Positions 45,018 through 54,689 of a stretch of DNA of 64,000 bases are shown here, piece by piece (position 1 is the stretch's first letter; the number at the start of each line of letters is the position of its first letter). A program made the translations under genes and the position numbers. A model generated the notes under the pieces. The model was not told the DNA's origin, made no database searches, and worked only from the letters and a program-made list of their open reading frames with translations. This DNA comes from Alloyangia pacifica (lineage in GTDB: Bacteria; Pseudomonadota; Alphaproteobacteria; Rhodobacterales; Rhodobacteraceae): positions 168,462 through 232,461 of the forward strand of contig NZ_FOZW01000012.1 of NCBI RefSeq assembly GCF_900116195.1. The letters are read 5' to 3'.

Positions 45018-46115
45018 ATGAAGGATACCCCGTTCCAGACTCTCGTGCTGTCCACGGTGTTCGTGCTGGCGGTTGGAACCTTGCTGGTGCTCGGCCGGAC
45101 GATCCTGATGCCAATCGTCACGGCGACGATCCTTGTCTACCTGCTGGAGTCGGTCGCGGCCGGCCTGCGCCGCCTGCCGGTGCTCCGGCATCTGCCGCTC
45201 GGTGTGCTGCGCCTGCTGCTTCTGGTCTGCGCCGCGGCTGTGGTCTTCGTGCTGGCGGCGGTCTTTTCGGCCACGGTGCGCGAGATCATGGCGGTGGCAC
45301 CGACCTACGAGGAGAACCTGCGCACCATGGTCGACGGGATCGCGGGCTATTTCCATTTCGAGGATGACGTCCTGTGGGACCGGGTGACCGCGGAAACCAT
45401 CGGGCGGATCGATCTGCGGCGCTTCTCGCTGGCGGTTCTGGGCGGCTTTACCAACCTCGGCTCGGTGGTGCTGATGGTGATTATCTATGCCGCCTTCATC
45501 ACCGTCGAGCGCCGGTCCTTCCAGCGCCGGCTAACCGCCGGGCTGCGCTCGCCGGACCAAAGCGCTCGCGTGCTGGCGGTGGTCGGGGCGATCAACGAGA
45601 AGATCAGCCGCTACCTGGCCTTCAAGACGCTGATCAACATCGTCCTTGGCACGATCTCCTATGCGATCCTCTGGGCCTTCGGGGTGGATTTCGCGCTGTT
45701 CTGGGCGGTGGTGATCGGCGTGCTGAACTACATCCCCTACGTCGGCTCGCTGCTCGCCGTGGCGTTTCCGGTGGCGCTGTCGCTGGCGCAGTTCGGCTCC
45801 ATCGGGCTCACCGTGGGGCTGGGAGCGGCGCTGACGGCGGTGCAGGTCACGCTCGGCAATATCATCGAGCCGCGGCTGATCGGGCGGCAGCTCAACCTCA
45901 GCCCCTTCGTGGTGCTGCTGGCGCTGGCGCTCTGGACGACGCTCTGGGGCATCCCCGGCGCGATTCTCGCGGTGCCGCTGACCTCGATCCTTGCGATCGT
46001 CCTTGCCAGCTTCGACAAGACACGATGGCTGGCGCTACTGCTGGCCGAACGGGTCGACGGACCCGAGCGCCCCGGCAGCGACACCGGTTCTTCGCAAGCG
46101 TTAACAGACAGTTGA
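45018..46115 (+). CDS. AI-2E family transporter
   Basis: A 365 aa membrane protein with about seven helices. FWAVVIGVLNYIPYVGSLLA and NIIEPRLIGRQLNLSPFVVLLALALWTTLWGIPGAILAVPL are the diagnostic blocks of the AI-2E (PerM/TqsA) exporter family. Members export autoinducer-2, ions or organic solutes, so the name does not fix the substrate. The C-terminal tail (residues 345-365) is polar. It precedes an HdeD-like gene on the same strand. Confidence 0.9.
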   Translation: MKDTPFQTLVLSTVFVLAVGTLLVLGRTILMPIVTATILVYLLESVAAGLRRLPVLRHLPLGVLRLLLLVCAAAVVFVLAAVFSATVREIMAVAPTYEENLRTMVDGIAGYFHFEDDVLWDRVTAETIGRIDLRRFSLAVLGGFTNLGSVVLMVIIYAAFITVERRSFQRRLTAGLRSPDQSARVLAVVGAINEKISRYLAFKTLINIVLGTISYAILWAFGVDFALFWAVVIGVLNYIPYVGSLLAVAFPVALSLAQFGSIGLTVGLGAALTAVQVTLGNIIEPRLIGRQLNLSPFVVLLALALWTTLWGIPGAILAVPLTSILAIVLASFDKTRWLALLLAERVDGPERPGSDTGSSQALTDS

Positions 46116-46185
46116 CAGAAGCGGGGAAGCGGGAGCACGGTCGGGGTGCCGGCAGCGTGTCGGGAATTATTGAAGGAATTTTGAA

Positions 46186-46722
46186 ATGCAGCATTGGCTC
46201 ACGTGGATACTCCTCGGCGCCGCGAGCGTCATCGGAGGGGTGATCGCGCTCTTCAACCCGTTCGCCGCCTCGGTGGCCGCGCAGACCATCGTCGCCTGGT
46301 TCTTCCTGATCATCGGCGTGATCCAGGCGATCAGCATCTTCCGCGTCACGCGCATGAAGGAACGCCTGCTGGCGATCCTGATGACCATCATCTACCTCTG
46401 GCTCGGCATCAGCTTCCTGGCCAATCCGCTCGAAGGGCTGATCTCGCTGACGTTGGTCGCGGCGATCCTCTTCCTGGTCAGCGGCATCGCCAAGGTGGTC
46501 TATGCCTTCTCGGTCTCCGAGAGCCGGTACAAGATGATGATGTTGATCAGCGGCGCGATCTCGGTGGTGCTGGCGATCATGATCTTCACCCAGTTCCCGT
46601 CTTCGGCGACCTGGGTGCTCGGCGTGCTGCTCTCTGTCGAGCTTCTGTCGACGGGTGTCGCGATGGTGATCTTCGGTCTGGTGCTGAAGCAGCACCCCGA
46701 GCTGCGCAAGGCCGCCAGCTGA
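46186..46722 (+). CDS. HdeD-family (DUF308) membrane protein
   Basis: 178 aa with six hydrophobic helices arranged as three similar pairs, the DUF308 repeat seen in E. coli HdeD. GVIALFNPFAASVAAQTIVAWFFLIIGVIQ is the first repeat. HdeD is linked to acid resistance, but the biochemical role is unknown. GAAGGA lies 9-10 bases upstream. It probably shares a transcript with the AI-2E gene. Confidence 0.85.
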   Translation: MQHWLTWILLGAASVIGGVIALFNPFAASVAAQTIVAWFFLIIGVIQAISIFRVTRMKERLLAILMTIIYLWLGISFLANPLEGLISLTLVAAILFLVSGIAKVVYAFSVSESRYKMMMLISGAISVVLAIMIFTQFPSSATWVLGVLLSVELLSTGVAMVIFGLVLKQHPELRKAAS

Positions 46723-46738
46723 TGCGAACCGTTGCCCG

Positions 46739-47149
46739 TCAGCCCTCGGTCGAGGTCGCGGGTGTCGCCGCCTCGACCTCGGCGGGGTAGCGCTGGCGGC
46801 ACTCGGCCTGGCCGGCCGCCGCGTCGCGCCGCAACTGCGGCAGCTGCGCCTCGAGGTCCGCATCCCTGCGGTGCAGCTCCTCGGCGTTGATCGGCACGCG
46901 GCGGGTGACCGTGTCGGTGTGGTCGCGCCAGCAATAATGCGGGCGCCCGCTGTAGGCCCCGCACAGCTGCCAGCTGGTCCGGGTTTCGAATCCGGTCTCA
47001 TAGGTGAAGCCCCGCGCGAGATCCTTTGCGATCTCCGTGCGCTCGCGCATCGCCTTGCTGTAAAGGTTCGCCGCATCGCGGTTGCAGCGCTCGTAGGGCG
47101 TGCCGCAGGCCGCTAGGCCGAGAAGTGGGATGAGGAGCAACTGGCGCAT
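46739..47149 (-). CDS. Hypothetical lipoprotein
   Basis: 136 aa with a short signal peptide and lipobox LAAC (Cys15). The mature region has four more cysteines (near 23, 63, 72 and 117) and a predicted coiled or helical segment (AEELHRRDADLEAQLPQLRRDAAAGQ). It converges on the HdeD-like gene, with 16 bp between stops. No family is recognised. An outer-membrane or periplasmic structural role is possible. Confidence 0.75.
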   Translation of the reverse strand: MRQLLLIPLLGLAACGTPYERCNRDAANLYSKAMRERTEIAKDLARGFTYETGFETRTSWQLCGAYSGRPHYCWRDHTDTVTRRVPINAEELHRRDADLEAQLPQLRRDAAAGQAECRQRYPAEVEAATPATSTEG

Positions 47150-47267
47150 GCGAAGAGGCTACTCCCGAAGCGCGCATGGGTCGAGCGCGAGATTCATGGA
47201 CGTCTTCTGTTGAGACGCACGTTCGCGTGACCTATCTCACTGACATATCGAGCGAAGGAGACAGAAA

Positions 47268-47534
47268 ATGATGGGACGGATCGCGATGCTGCTGGGGCTC
47301 TGCGCGGGCATTGCCGGCTGCAGCGAGGCGGAGACCAAGGCCGAAGACGACACCTGCGGCGCTGCAGCCTACCAGACCCGCATCGGCCAGCCGGTCGATG
47401 AACTGGGGCTCACCGCCGGGGACAAGCTGCGCATTCTCGGGCCGGGGCAGCCGATGACCATGGATTTCCGCCCCGACCGCATGAACATCGAGACCGACAG
47501 CGCCGGGCAGATCCTTCGGGTGTTCTGCGGCTGA
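47268..47534 (+). CDS. I78-family peptidase inhibitor-like lipoprotein
   Basis: 88 aa. The signal ends in lipobox IAGC. The mature part, CGAAAYQTRIGQPVDEL, then RILGPGQPMTMDFRPDRMNIETD and a final ILRVFCG, fits the I78 inhibitor fold: a conserved Cys at each end forming a disulphide and a PG-turn plus DFRPDRxN strand. I78 proteins resemble the potato inhibitor I family and often target subtilisin-like proteases. GAAGGAG precedes the start. Confidence 0.8.
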   Translation: MMGRIAMLLGLCAGIAGCSEAETKAEDDTCGAAAYQTRIGQPVDELGLTAGDKLRILGPGQPMTMDFRPDRMNIETDSAGQILRVFCG

Positions 47535-47572
47535 CCGCTGCCGCGGCCAGTGAACGCGCAACGTAACGCATT

Positions 47573-47597
47573 GGTTCCGGAGAATATTTCCGGAACC
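47573..47597 (+). terminator. Perfect inverted repeat after I78-like gene
   Basis: GGTTCCGGA (47573-47581) pairs with TCCGGAACC (47589-47597) over a 7-base AT-rich loop, about 40 bases after the I78-like stop. No run of Ts follows, so it may be a weak or factor-dependent terminator, or a protein-binding palindrome for the next gene. Confidence 0.5.
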
Positions 47598-47677
47598 TTC
47601 AAGCCGGTCTCACGGTTCCTTTACCGAGCATCACGGCGCCGCAAGCGCCGATGCAAACAAACGGAAGGGAATTGAAC

Positions 47678-47971
47678 ATGCGTACCGGATCCATTGTTGC
47701 CCTTGTTGCTGCCGCCGCCGTCGTGATCGGCGTGGGTGCCTACATGATCGACTTCGACGTCACGAAAGAGGGCAGCTTGCCCGATGTGGATGTCTCGGTC
47801 GAAGGGGGCGAAATGCCCGAGGTCGATGCCGAGGTTGGCTCGGTCGAGGTCGGGACCAAGACCGAGGAGGTCACCGTGCCGGATGTCGACGTCGAGGTCG
47901 ACACCAAGGAGGCCGAGGTCACGCTGCCCGACATCGAGGTGACCCCGCCGGACGAGAAGAACGACAGCTGA
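47678..47971 (+). CDS. Small membrane-anchored protein with acidic PDVDV-type repeats
   Basis: 97 aa from ATG 47678. Residues 5-23 are a hydrophobic helix, an uncleaved signal or anchor. Residues 33-93 are a highly acidic, proline-punctuated series of near-repeats: PDVDVSVEG, PEVDAEVGS, PDVDVEVDT and PDIEVTPPD. The pattern suggests a flexible or beta-repetitive periplasmic extension, perhaps binding cations or envelope components. No catalytic residues are seen and the function is unknown. A strong intrinsic terminator follows. Confidence 0.75.
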   Translation: MRTGSIVALVAAAAVVIGVGAYMIDFDVTKEGSLPDVDVSVEGGEMPEVDAEVGSVEVGTKTEEVTVPDVDVEVDTKEAEVTLPDIEVTPPDEKNDS

Positions 47972-47990
47972 TCGCCCGCGACAAATGAGC

Positions 47991-48029
47991 GAAGCCCCTC
48001 TCCAAGCATTGTGGAGAGGGGCTTTTTCT
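47991..48029 (+). terminator. Rho-independent terminator
   Basis: AGCCCCTCTCC (47993-48003) pairs with GGAGAGGGGCT (48013-48023), giving an 11-bp stem, followed by TTTTCTT. It ends the transcript of the small acidic-repeat protein and lies just beyond the uvrB stop on the other strand, so it may also serve uvrB, although the A-rich side is weak. Confidence 0.88.
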
Positions 48030-48046
48030 TGTCCGGGTATCCTGCT

Positions 48047-50245
48047 TCAGCGCTTGCGCCGTTTTACGTTGCCGCCGCGCTGGCCGGGGCGCCCGGCGGT
48101 CGAGCGACCGCGCGATTTCACCGCCTGCTCCGAGGCCGCCTCGACCGCCGACTGCCGCGCCAGCGGGTCGTCGTGGATTGCCAGATCGACCGCCTCGAGC
48201 CGCTTGACCTCGTCGCGCAGCCGCGCCGCTTCCTCGAACTCGAGGTTCTCGGCGGCCTTGCGCATGTCGGCGCGCAGCCCGTCCAGCACCGCCTCGAGGT
48301 TCGAGCCCTGCTGCTTGGGGTCGATGGTGGCGGTGACGCGGTTCATGTCGACATCGCCCTGGTAAAGCCCGGCGAGGATGTCGTCGACGTTCTTCTTCAC
48401 CGTCGCCGGGGTGATACCGTGCTCTTCGTTGTAGGCGATCTGCTTCTCGCGGCGGCGCTCGGTCTCGGCCAGTGCCCGCTCCATCGAGCCGGTGACCCGG
48501 TCGGCATACATGATGACCCGGCCGTCGGCGTTCCGCGCCGCGCGGCCGATGGTCTGGATCAGCGAGGTCTCGGAGCGCAGGAAGCCCTCTTTGTCGGCAT
48601 CTAGGATCGCCACCAGTCCGCATTCGGGGATGTCGAGACCCTCGCGCAGCAGGTTGATGCCGATCAGCACGTCGAAGGCACCGAGCCGCAGGTCGCGCAG
48701 GATCTCGATCCGCTCGATGGTGTCGATGTCCGAGTGCATGTAGCGCACCTTGATGCCCTGCTCGTGCAGGTACTCGGTGAGATCCTCGGCCATGCGCTTG
48801 GTGAGCACGGTGCAAAGCGTGCGATAGCCGTCTGCGGTCACCTTGCGGATCTCGTCGAGCAGATCGTCCACCTGCATCTTCACCGGACGGATTTCGACCT
48901 GCGGATCGAGAAGGCCGGTGGGGCGGATCACCTGCTCGGCAAACACGCCGCCAGCCTGTTCCAGCTCCCAGTTCGCCGGGGTCGCCGAAACGAACACCGA
49001 CTGCGGGCGCATGGCGTCCCATTCCTCGAACTTGAGCGGGCGGTTGTCCATGCAGGAGGGCAGGCGGAAGCCGTGCTCGGCGAGGGTGAACTTGCGCCGG
49101 TAGTCGCCCTTGTACATCGCGCCGATCTGCGGGACCGAGACGTGGCTTTCGTCGGCGAAGACGATGGCGTGATCGGGGATGAATTCAAAGAGGGTAGGGG
49201 GCGGCTCGCCCGGCGCGCGGCCGGTCAGGTAGCGCGAATAGTTCTCGATGCCGTTGCAGACCCCGGTGGCCTCCAGCATCTCGATGTCGAAGTTGGTGCG
49301 CTGCTCGAGCCGCTGCGCTTCCAGCAGCTTGCCCTCGGCAACCAGCTGGTCGAGCCGCTGGCGCAGCTCCTTCTTTATCTGGATGACCGCCTGCTGCATC
49401 GTCGGCTTCGGCGTCACGTAGTGCGAGTTTGCGTAGACCCGGATGCGCTCGAAGCTGCCGGTCTTCTCGCCGGTGAGCGGGTCGAACTCGGTGATGCTCT
49501 CCAGCTCCTCGCCGAAGAACGACAGTTTCCACGCCCGGTCTTCAAGGTGGGCGGGCCAGATCTCGAGGCTGTCGCCACGCACCCGGAAGGCCCCGCGCGA
49601 GAAACCTGCGTCGTTGCGGCGGTACTGCTGCGCCACGAGATCGGCGATGATCTTTCGCTGGTCGTATTCGCTGCCGGCATGCAGGTCCTGGGTCATCGCG
49701 CCATAAGTCTCGACCGAGCCGATGCCGTAGATGCAGGAGACCGAGGCGACGATGATCACGTCATCCCGCTCGAGCAGCGCCCGGGTGGCCGAGTGGCGCA
49801 TCCGGTCGATCTGCTCGTTGATCTGGCTTTCCTTCTCGATGTAGGTGTCCGAGCGCGGCACGTAGGCCTCGGGCTGGTAGTAGTCGTAGTAGGACACGAA
49901 GTATTCCACCGCGTTGTCCGGGAAGAACCCCTTGAACTCGCCGTAGAGCTGCGCCGCCAGCGTCTTGTTGGGCGCGAGGATGATCGCAGGGCGCTGGGTC
50001 TCTTCGATGATCTTGGCCATGGTGAAGGTCTTGCCGGTGCCGGTGGCGCCGAGCAGCACCTGGCTGCGCTCGCCGTCGTTGACACCCCGCGCCAGCTCGG
50101 CGATCGCCGTCGGCTGGTCGCCGGCCGGGGCGAACTCGGTCTGCATGCGGAAGCTGATGCCGCCCTCGAGCTTTTCCCGCGTCCGGACGTCCGGCGCGGG
50201 CGCGTGCATCATCGGGTCGGACTTGTCGGAATGGGCATAGGGCAT
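48047..50245 (-). CDS. uvrB: Excinuclease ABC subunit UvrB
   Basis: 732 aa from ATG 50245. The Walker A motif is GATGTGKT (66-73), with [22 protein letters not shown] (beta-hairpin that clamps DNA), the helicase motif VFADESHV and the C-terminal UVR domain ([18 protein letters not shown]) that binds UvrC. It is the damage-verification helicase of nucleotide excision repair. The first 30 residues extend beyond most UvrB starts, so a later start is possible. The C-terminal 40 residues are basic and low-complexity. Confidence 0.97.
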   Translation of the reverse strand: MPYAHSDKSDPMMHAPAPDVRTREKLEGGISFRMQTEFAPAGDQPTAIAELARGVNDGERSQVLLGATGTGKTFTMAKIIEETQRPAIILAPNKTLAAQLYGEFKGFFPDNAVEYFVSYYDYYQPEAYVPRSDTYIEKESQINEQIDRMRHSATRALLERDDVIIVASVSCIYGIGSVETYGAMTQDLHAGSEYDQRKIIADLVAQQYRRNDAGFSRGAFRVRGDSLEIWPAHLEDRAWKLSFFGEELESITEFDPLTGEKTGSFERIRVYANSHYVTPKPTMQQAVIQIKKELRQRLDQLVAEGKLLEAQRLEQRTNFDIEMLEATGVCNGIENYSRYLTGRAPGEPPPTLFEFIPDHAIVFADESHVSVPQIGAMYKGDYRRKFTLAEHGFRLPSCMDNRPLKFEEWDAMRPQSVFVSATPANWELEQAGGVFAEQVIRPTGLLDPQVEIRPVKMQVDDLLDEIRKVTADGYRTLCTVLTKRMAEDLTEYLHEQGIKVRYMHSDIDTIERIEILRDLRLGAFDVLIGINLLREGLDIPECGLVAILDADKEGFLRSETSLIQTIGRAARNADGRVIMYADRVTGSMERALAETERRREKQIAYNEEHGITPATVKKNVDDILAGLYQGDVDMNRVTATIDPKQQGSNLEAVLDGLRADMRKAAENLEFEEAARLRDEVKRLEAVDLAIHDDPLARQSAVEAASEQAVKSRGRSTAGRPGQRGGNVKRRKR

Positions 50246-50512
50246 CGGGCATCTCCTGGCGCCTGCAAGACGTGTCGCGCCGCGCGGCGTTTTCAAGGGG
50301 CCGTTCTGGCAGGTCCGGGGACGGGCCGCCGGGGAATGGCCGGGGAATGGGACGGGAGCGCGGATTCGCGGAGCAGGGCGTTTTCACGGAATGTTCCTCT
50401 TCTCCGGGCAAGACGCAAGGGTTCGGGAAGATTTGCGGCACTGCCGCGCCGCGATCTCTTGCCCCCGCAGTATAAATTCCCGATAACGCCAGAGAACGTC
50501 AGGAGGGATTCC

Positions 50513-50824
50513 ATGCGCGCACGGATTTACCAGCCGGCCAAGACGGCCATGTCTTCGGGACAAGCGAAGACGAAACAGTGGATTCTCGAATTTTTCCCGG
50601 CCTCGCCGCGCGAAGTTGACCCGCTGATGGGCTGGACCTCCTCGTCCGACACCCAGAGCCAGGTGCGCCTGACCTTCGACAGCAAGGAGGCCGCGCTCGC
50701 CTATGCCGCCGAGCACGGCATCGAGGCGCAGGTGAACGAGCCCAACAAGCGCAAGCCAAACATTCGCGCCCGCGGCTACGCCGAAAATTTCGCCGTAGAC
50801 CGTCGCGCGGTCTGGACGCACTGA
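50513..50824 (+). CDS. NADH dehydrogenase accessory subunit, NDUFS4-like (ETC complex I subunit)
   Basis: 103 aa from ATG 50513, after [49 protein letters not shown] and the C-terminal [14 protein letters not shown] are typical of the alphaproteobacterial homologue of the mitochondrial 18-kDa subunit NDUFS4. It stabilises the NADH-oxidising arm of complex I. It is divergent from uvrB with a 267-bp gap that shows no clear signal, and is followed by a terminator hairpin. Confidence 0.92.
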   Translation: MRARIYQPAKTAMSSGQAKTKQWILEFFPASPREVDPLMGWTSSSDTQSQVRLTFDSKEAALAYAAEHGIEAQVNEPNKRKPNIRARGYAENFAVDRRAVWTH

Positions 50825-50888
50825 AGTTTGTAAGAGACACCTGAGTTTTTCCCATGGAAGGCTAAGTTTTTCCTGGGAGCTACATGTA

Positions 50889-50910
50889 GGGCGCCCATTG
50901 GGCGCCCTTT
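50889..50910 (+). terminator. Intrinsic terminator-like hairpin
   Basis: GGGCGCCC (50889-50896), an ATT loop, GGGCGCCC (50900-50907), then TTTCC. The stem is perfect and very GC-rich. It follows the complex I subunit gene by 64 bases. The T-run is short, but the position supports termination. Confidence 0.7.
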
Positions 50911-50990
50911 CCATATCTAGCGCATGCTTGCAAAGCGCGCGGCTGGGCGCATGATCCGGCGCAAGGCAATTGCATACGAGGAGGATCCCG

Positions 50991-52424
50991 ATGGCGGCAG
51001 GCAAGGCTCTGAACAAGAAGAACCTCCTTGAGCTGGGTGCCGACACGCTGGCCGACCTGCTGCTCGAGGCGGTGAAGGGCGACGCGGCACGCCAGAGGCG
51101 GGTCCGCATGGCGCTTTCCGCCGATCTGGGCCCCGAGGCGATCACCGCCGACGTGCGCAAGCGCTTCGCCTCGATCCACCGCGGTCGCAGCTTCATCTCC
51201 CGCAAGGCGCAGAAGAAGCTTGCGCAGGAACTGGCGGAACTGACGACGCTCATCGAGACCCGCATCGCGCCTGATGCACCGGACGCGGCCTTCGATCTTC
51301 TCTGGGCGCAGCTGCAGCTTGCTGCCGGCATTCATGAACGTACCGACGACAGCTGGGGCACCATCGGCGATGTCATGCGCGAGACGATGGCGGCGATCAG
51401 TGAAGTTGCTCCCAAGCTCAGCAAAGACCCCGAAGCTCTGGCCGACAGCGTCTTTGAGGCGATCTCGGACGATGGCTACGGTGCCTTTGACCATGCCGTA
51501 CCGGCGCTGGCCGACGCGCTCGGGAGCGCCGGCCTATCCCGCCTCAAGGCGCTGGCCGAAGCGGCCTGCGAAGCGCCGCTGACCGATGCCGACCTCGCCC
51601 GCTACGATTTCATCTCGGACCGCGATGCCCGCGCCGAGCGCGCCCTTGCCGGGCGCAACCGTACGGCGGAGATGATTCTGCAGGACGTGGCCGATGCCGA
51701 GGGCGACGTGGACAGCTGGCTCGCGCAATACACCCCCGAGCAGTTGACCTACTCCACCATCGCTCCCTCCGCCGTGACCCGGCTGCTAGCGGCGGGCCGG
51801 GCCGAAGACGCTCTGCGGCTGATTGAGGCCGCCTTGCCCGGCGACAGCGGTGATCCATGGTTCGACACGCCCGAACTGGACGAAGCGCATTTCGCCTGCC
51901 TTGAGGCACTCGGCCGCAAGGACGACCTACGCGCCGCGCTCTGGAACCGCTTCGAGCGGCGGCTCTGCCCCAACGCGCTGCGCCGTCACCTCAAACTGCT
52001 TCCCGACTTCGAGGATATCGAGGCCGAGGACGCCGCGCGCCGCATCGTCCTCACCTACAAACCGGTCGAGAAGGCGCTGGCCTACTGCCTGCAGGCCCCT
52101 GACCTGCCGCTGGCGGCAGAATTGATCGAAGCCCGCAGCGAGGAGATCGACGGCGACGCCTATGAGATCCTCACCCCGCTCGCCGAGGCCCTCGCCCCGT
52201 CTCGCCCGCTCGCCGCCGCGCTGCTGTGGCGCGCGATGATCGACTTCGCGCTGGATAGGGCCCGCTCCGGGCGCTATGGCCACGCCGCTCGGCACCTGAC
52301 GGACTGTGCTGCCGCGGACGCCGAGATCCTCGACTATGGCATGCATCTGTCGCACGCGGACTATCTTGAAGCGCTGCGCAAAGCCCATGTAAGGAAATCG
52401 GCCTTCTGGGAGCGTCTACGGTAA
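50991..52424 (+). CDS. DUF6880-type hypothetical protein
   Basis: 477 aa from ATG 50991, with GAGGAGG as ribosome site. The N-terminus NKKNLLELGADTLADLLLEAVKGDAARQRRVRMALSA is the characteristic opening of this family, and the whole chain is helical with TPR-like pairs (AEDALRLIEAALPG, then HFACLEALGRKDDLRAALWNRFERRLCPNALRRHLKLLPDFED). No catalytic motif is seen. It has native base composition, and the accessory-looking DNA starts right after it. Confidence 0.78.
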   Translation: MAAGKALNKKNLLELGADTLADLLLEAVKGDAARQRRVRMALSADLGPEAITADVRKRFASIHRGRSFISRKAQKKLAQELAELTTLIETRIAPDAPDAAFDLLWAQLQLAAGIHERTDDSWGTIGDVMRETMAAISEVAPKLSKDPEALADSVFEAISDDGYGAFDHAVPALADALGSAGLSRLKALAEAACEAPLTDADLARYDFISDRDARAERALAGRNRTAEMILQDVADAEGDVDSWLAQYTPEQLTYSTIAPSAVTRLLAAGRAEDALRLIEAALPGDSGDPWFDTPELDEAHFACLEALGRKDDLRAALWNRFERRLCPNALRRHLKLLPDFEDIEAEDAARRIVLTYKPVEKALAYCLQAPDLPLAAELIEARSEEIDGDAYEILTPLAEALAPSRPLAAALLWRAMIDFALDRARSGRYGHAARHLTDCAAADAEILDYGMHLSHADYLEALRKAHVRKSAFWERLR

Positions 52425-52815
52425 GGGTAACTCCCGCGGGTCATCACGTGGTCGACAGCAGCCCCTGGTCATCCCTGCGCATTCGATCTGCGCGCAGAGA
52501 GCTGCCATTTCGAGCGCTCCTGGCTAGGATCGACGGTCCGCGGCTTCAAGGCTCGCCGGGCATCCAGCGCTATCGCCGCGACGATGCGCGACGGCACTGA
52601 GTTCAAGACTGCTAGTTGCTCGAGGCCGACACCCCACTGAGCACTGCCGCGTGCGACCCTAAAGAAGTATTCCTAGAATGACACCTTTGCGCAGTTAGCA
52701 GCTGATCGTGGCGCTGCCCTAGACGAACAAGGCAGCGCAGAATTTGCGATCATTGCGGAGCTGGTAATAGAGGTTCATCCTAGCGAAGCTCACCCCTAAA
52801 GGGTGCCGTCGCTAA
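52425..52815. other. Gene-free stretch at the left edge of the accessory region
   Basis: No plausible gene on either strand. The sequence has frequent stops and no clear repeat, promoter or terminator. It marks the transition from high-GC core sequence to the lower-GC island. Confidence 0.5.
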
Positions 52816-53499
52816 TCACATGCAGCACCACGCGCCTCGGGTGACCGTTGCGAGATTTTGGCCATTCTGCACATTCATACCTTGCAAACAGCCTTGGCGC
52901 TCGACTTGCATCGGATATGCGACCGTACCTGTAAGATCAGTTACACTCGCATGAACCTCCACATCTGAAACCCAGCCCCACGCACACTGCTCTATTCCCT
53001 TTTCGTAAGCGCTGGTCAACTCATTCAATGTGCAGAGGCGAGCGCCACGAGCGGCACAAGAAGCAGAGGCGGCTCCATAGTTAAGAGTATACTTCCCCTC
53101 CGGAAGAATCTGGAAAATACACATCTCGGTTTTTTCGGTAAATCTTTTGTCGAAACAACTCTTGATCAGTGCAGAATTTATGGCCGCGGCGTTGAGTTCT
53201 GCCGTATCGCGCAGCGTCGAGATCTCTGAAGCGGCAGCTTTCGCTACGCCTAACTGAACTTCGTCAAGAGCGCGCCCATAAAGATCATATATGCCAAGCG
53301 CAGTCCCTGCTCCTAGGAAAGCGATAATCGCAAGAATGGAGGTCCTCCAGCCTTTGAATTTATCTTCGATGGATTGCGTCTTCAGCTCGAGGCTATGAAT
53401 TCTGTCAAGTTCGCTCAATTCTAGATTCCTTGAAATAATTTTATATATGTCTATTCGGCAATCAATGATAGTGATTAAAAGATCATTTTTCCATTGCAA
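52816..53499 (-). CDS. Membrane protein with C-terminal Link-module-like domain
   Basis: 227 aa. Residues about 24-50 are a charged helix, 52-74 a transmembrane helix and 78-115 a helical stalk. Residues about 135-227 align by eye with the animal Link (hyaluronan-binding) module: KYTLNY, A-xxx-C148, GARLCT, ELTSAYEKGIEQC172-WGW-VSD, YPM, R-Q-GC204, NGQN, and a terminal GAWCC. The four Link cysteines all have counterparts, with a roughly 10-residue insert after WVSD. The domain would be outside the cytoplasm. GC is low compared with core genes. The start ATG lacks a good ribosome site, so it could begin elsewhere. The biological role is unknown; carbohydrate binding is inferred only from the fold. 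Confidence 0.65.
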   Translation of the reverse strand: MQWKNDLLITIIDCRIDIYKIISRNLELSELDRIHSLELKTQSIEDKFKGWRTSILAIIAFLGAGTALGIYDLYGRALDEVQLGVAKAAASEISTLRDTAELNAAAINSALIKSCFDKRFTEKTEMCIFQILPEGKYTLNYGAASASCAARGARLCTLNELTSAYEKGIEQCAWGWVSDVEVHASVTDLTGTVAYPMQVERQGCLQGMNVQNGQNLATVTRGAWCCM

Positions 53500-54260
53500 A
53501 TAATCATTTCAACTTATAGTTGTTTGTGAGGTGCGAAATGCACCGATAAGGAAAAATGTTTAAGTTGCTGCAGAGAAATCGGCTACTTGATCCAGGAAGA
53601 ATGTCTGCAGGAATAATGTGAGGTTTTATACTTGTATATTCAGGTGATATGAAAGGGGCGCGGATATCGTATCGATATAGCATATCAGAATCTATGTGAT
53701 TTGCAAAGTGAAAGAACAAGGGGACTATCTCCCGCAAGGCGTCTTGAAGGTTGACCCTTGCAGAGAAACTGCTTGCAGGAAAAGCAGCGAGAGTGCGTTG
53801 TGCTTCGTTCGAGCGTGACACATCCAGAGCACCACTACTGGAACGAATGTCGCAATTGGGCTGCAAGCAGCCGAACGGCCTTGTCCAGAAAACCCGCAGG
53901 GGCCGCTCAGCGCAGTTTGCGGACCTAGCGCCGCTGCCTTCACCTCCCGAAATCTTCAGTTCAGGCGGAGTGCAGCGATCGGCTCCAACGGGCCCAAACT
54001 ACTGTATGTTGCGACTTGCACGAATGTCCGGGTTTTAATGTACCTAACCTTGGGTCGCTGGGGGCTCGAATTTTCGGTTTGTGTACTGCCCCAACAGAAC
54101 AAGAGTTGGACAGCAGGAAAACGGCTCTTCCCAAGTCTGCGGACGGAGAGTACAATAATTACTGCTCTACATTCCTCGCTAGAGCTTTGTTCTTGAAGGT
54201 ATATGAGATTTTTCCGGAGTCGCCTAAGAAAATCCAATTTTTCGAGGCTTACGCCCAGAA
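53500..54260. other. 760-bp stretch without a supportable gene
   Basis: AT-rich for its first 250 bases, then GC-richer and full of interrupted frames. Open frames at 53504-53866 (minus) and 54016-54264 (plus) lack protein-like composition. The latter ends in an ATGA overlap with the next lipoprotein start and so cannot be wholly excluded. It looks like decayed spacer DNA typical of islands. Confidence 0.45.
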
Positions 54261-54689
54261 ATGAAATTCATACACAAAACCGCAGTAGCCGCACTGAGCA
54301 CATTGATCTTGATGTCGTGCGAGACACGCGAAGAGCTTGATACATCCATTAGCGTTCTGATCTCGTCAATTGATCAGGCAGAAGAAGATGCGATGGTTCA
54401 TAGCGAAAGCGTCAAATCACTCTATGAAAAAATAGAAAGAAGTAAGGCACAAAACTGGTGGTCACTAGTTTCGGGATGTCGCGGCTGCGAATACTCTAGC
54501 TCTGATTCCCTTCAGGCGAGAAACATTTTGCGCCTCGACTTGGAACAAGATTTGAGAAATGAGGAGCGTGAACTCGCTGACGCTCAGGCGAAGCTTAGAG
54601 AAGTGTGTCAACAACTGATCGATAAAACCGAGGAGCTGGAACGGAGGCTTGGTGAACAAACGTCCATACCTAAGGCATGTGAGTTATGA
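54261..54689 (+). CDS. Small lipoprotein with coiled coil
   Basis: 142 aa. A signal peptide with lipobox LMSC (Cys20) is followed by two long heptad-rich helices (about 25-65 and 88-130: LEQDLRNEERELADAQAKLREV), separated by a CRGCEYSSS turn with a CxxC. It overlaps the next gene by 4 bp (ATGA), so the two are made together. The ribosome site is weak. No family is recognised. The pair may form an envelope-attached complex. Confidence 0.6.
   Translation: MKFIHKTAVAALSTLILMSCETREELDTSISVLISSIDQAEEDAMVHSESVKSLYEKIERSKAQNWWSLVSGCRGCEYSSSDSLQARNILRLDLEQDLRNEERELADAQAKLREVCQQLIDKTEELERRLGEQTSIPKACEL

Noticed and set aside
48734..50824. Plus-strand open frame of 696 codons
   Set aside because: Antisense to uvrB; only its last 103 codons (from 50513) are a real gene.
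53504..53866. Minus-strand open frame of 120 codons
   Set aside because: No ribosome site, irregular composition, no family resemblance, and a competing plus-strand frame of similar length.
54016..54264. Plus-strand open frame of 82 codons just before the lipoprotein
   Set aside because: Ends in ATGA overlap, which is suggestive, but composition and ribosome site are poor. Kept out of the feature list.
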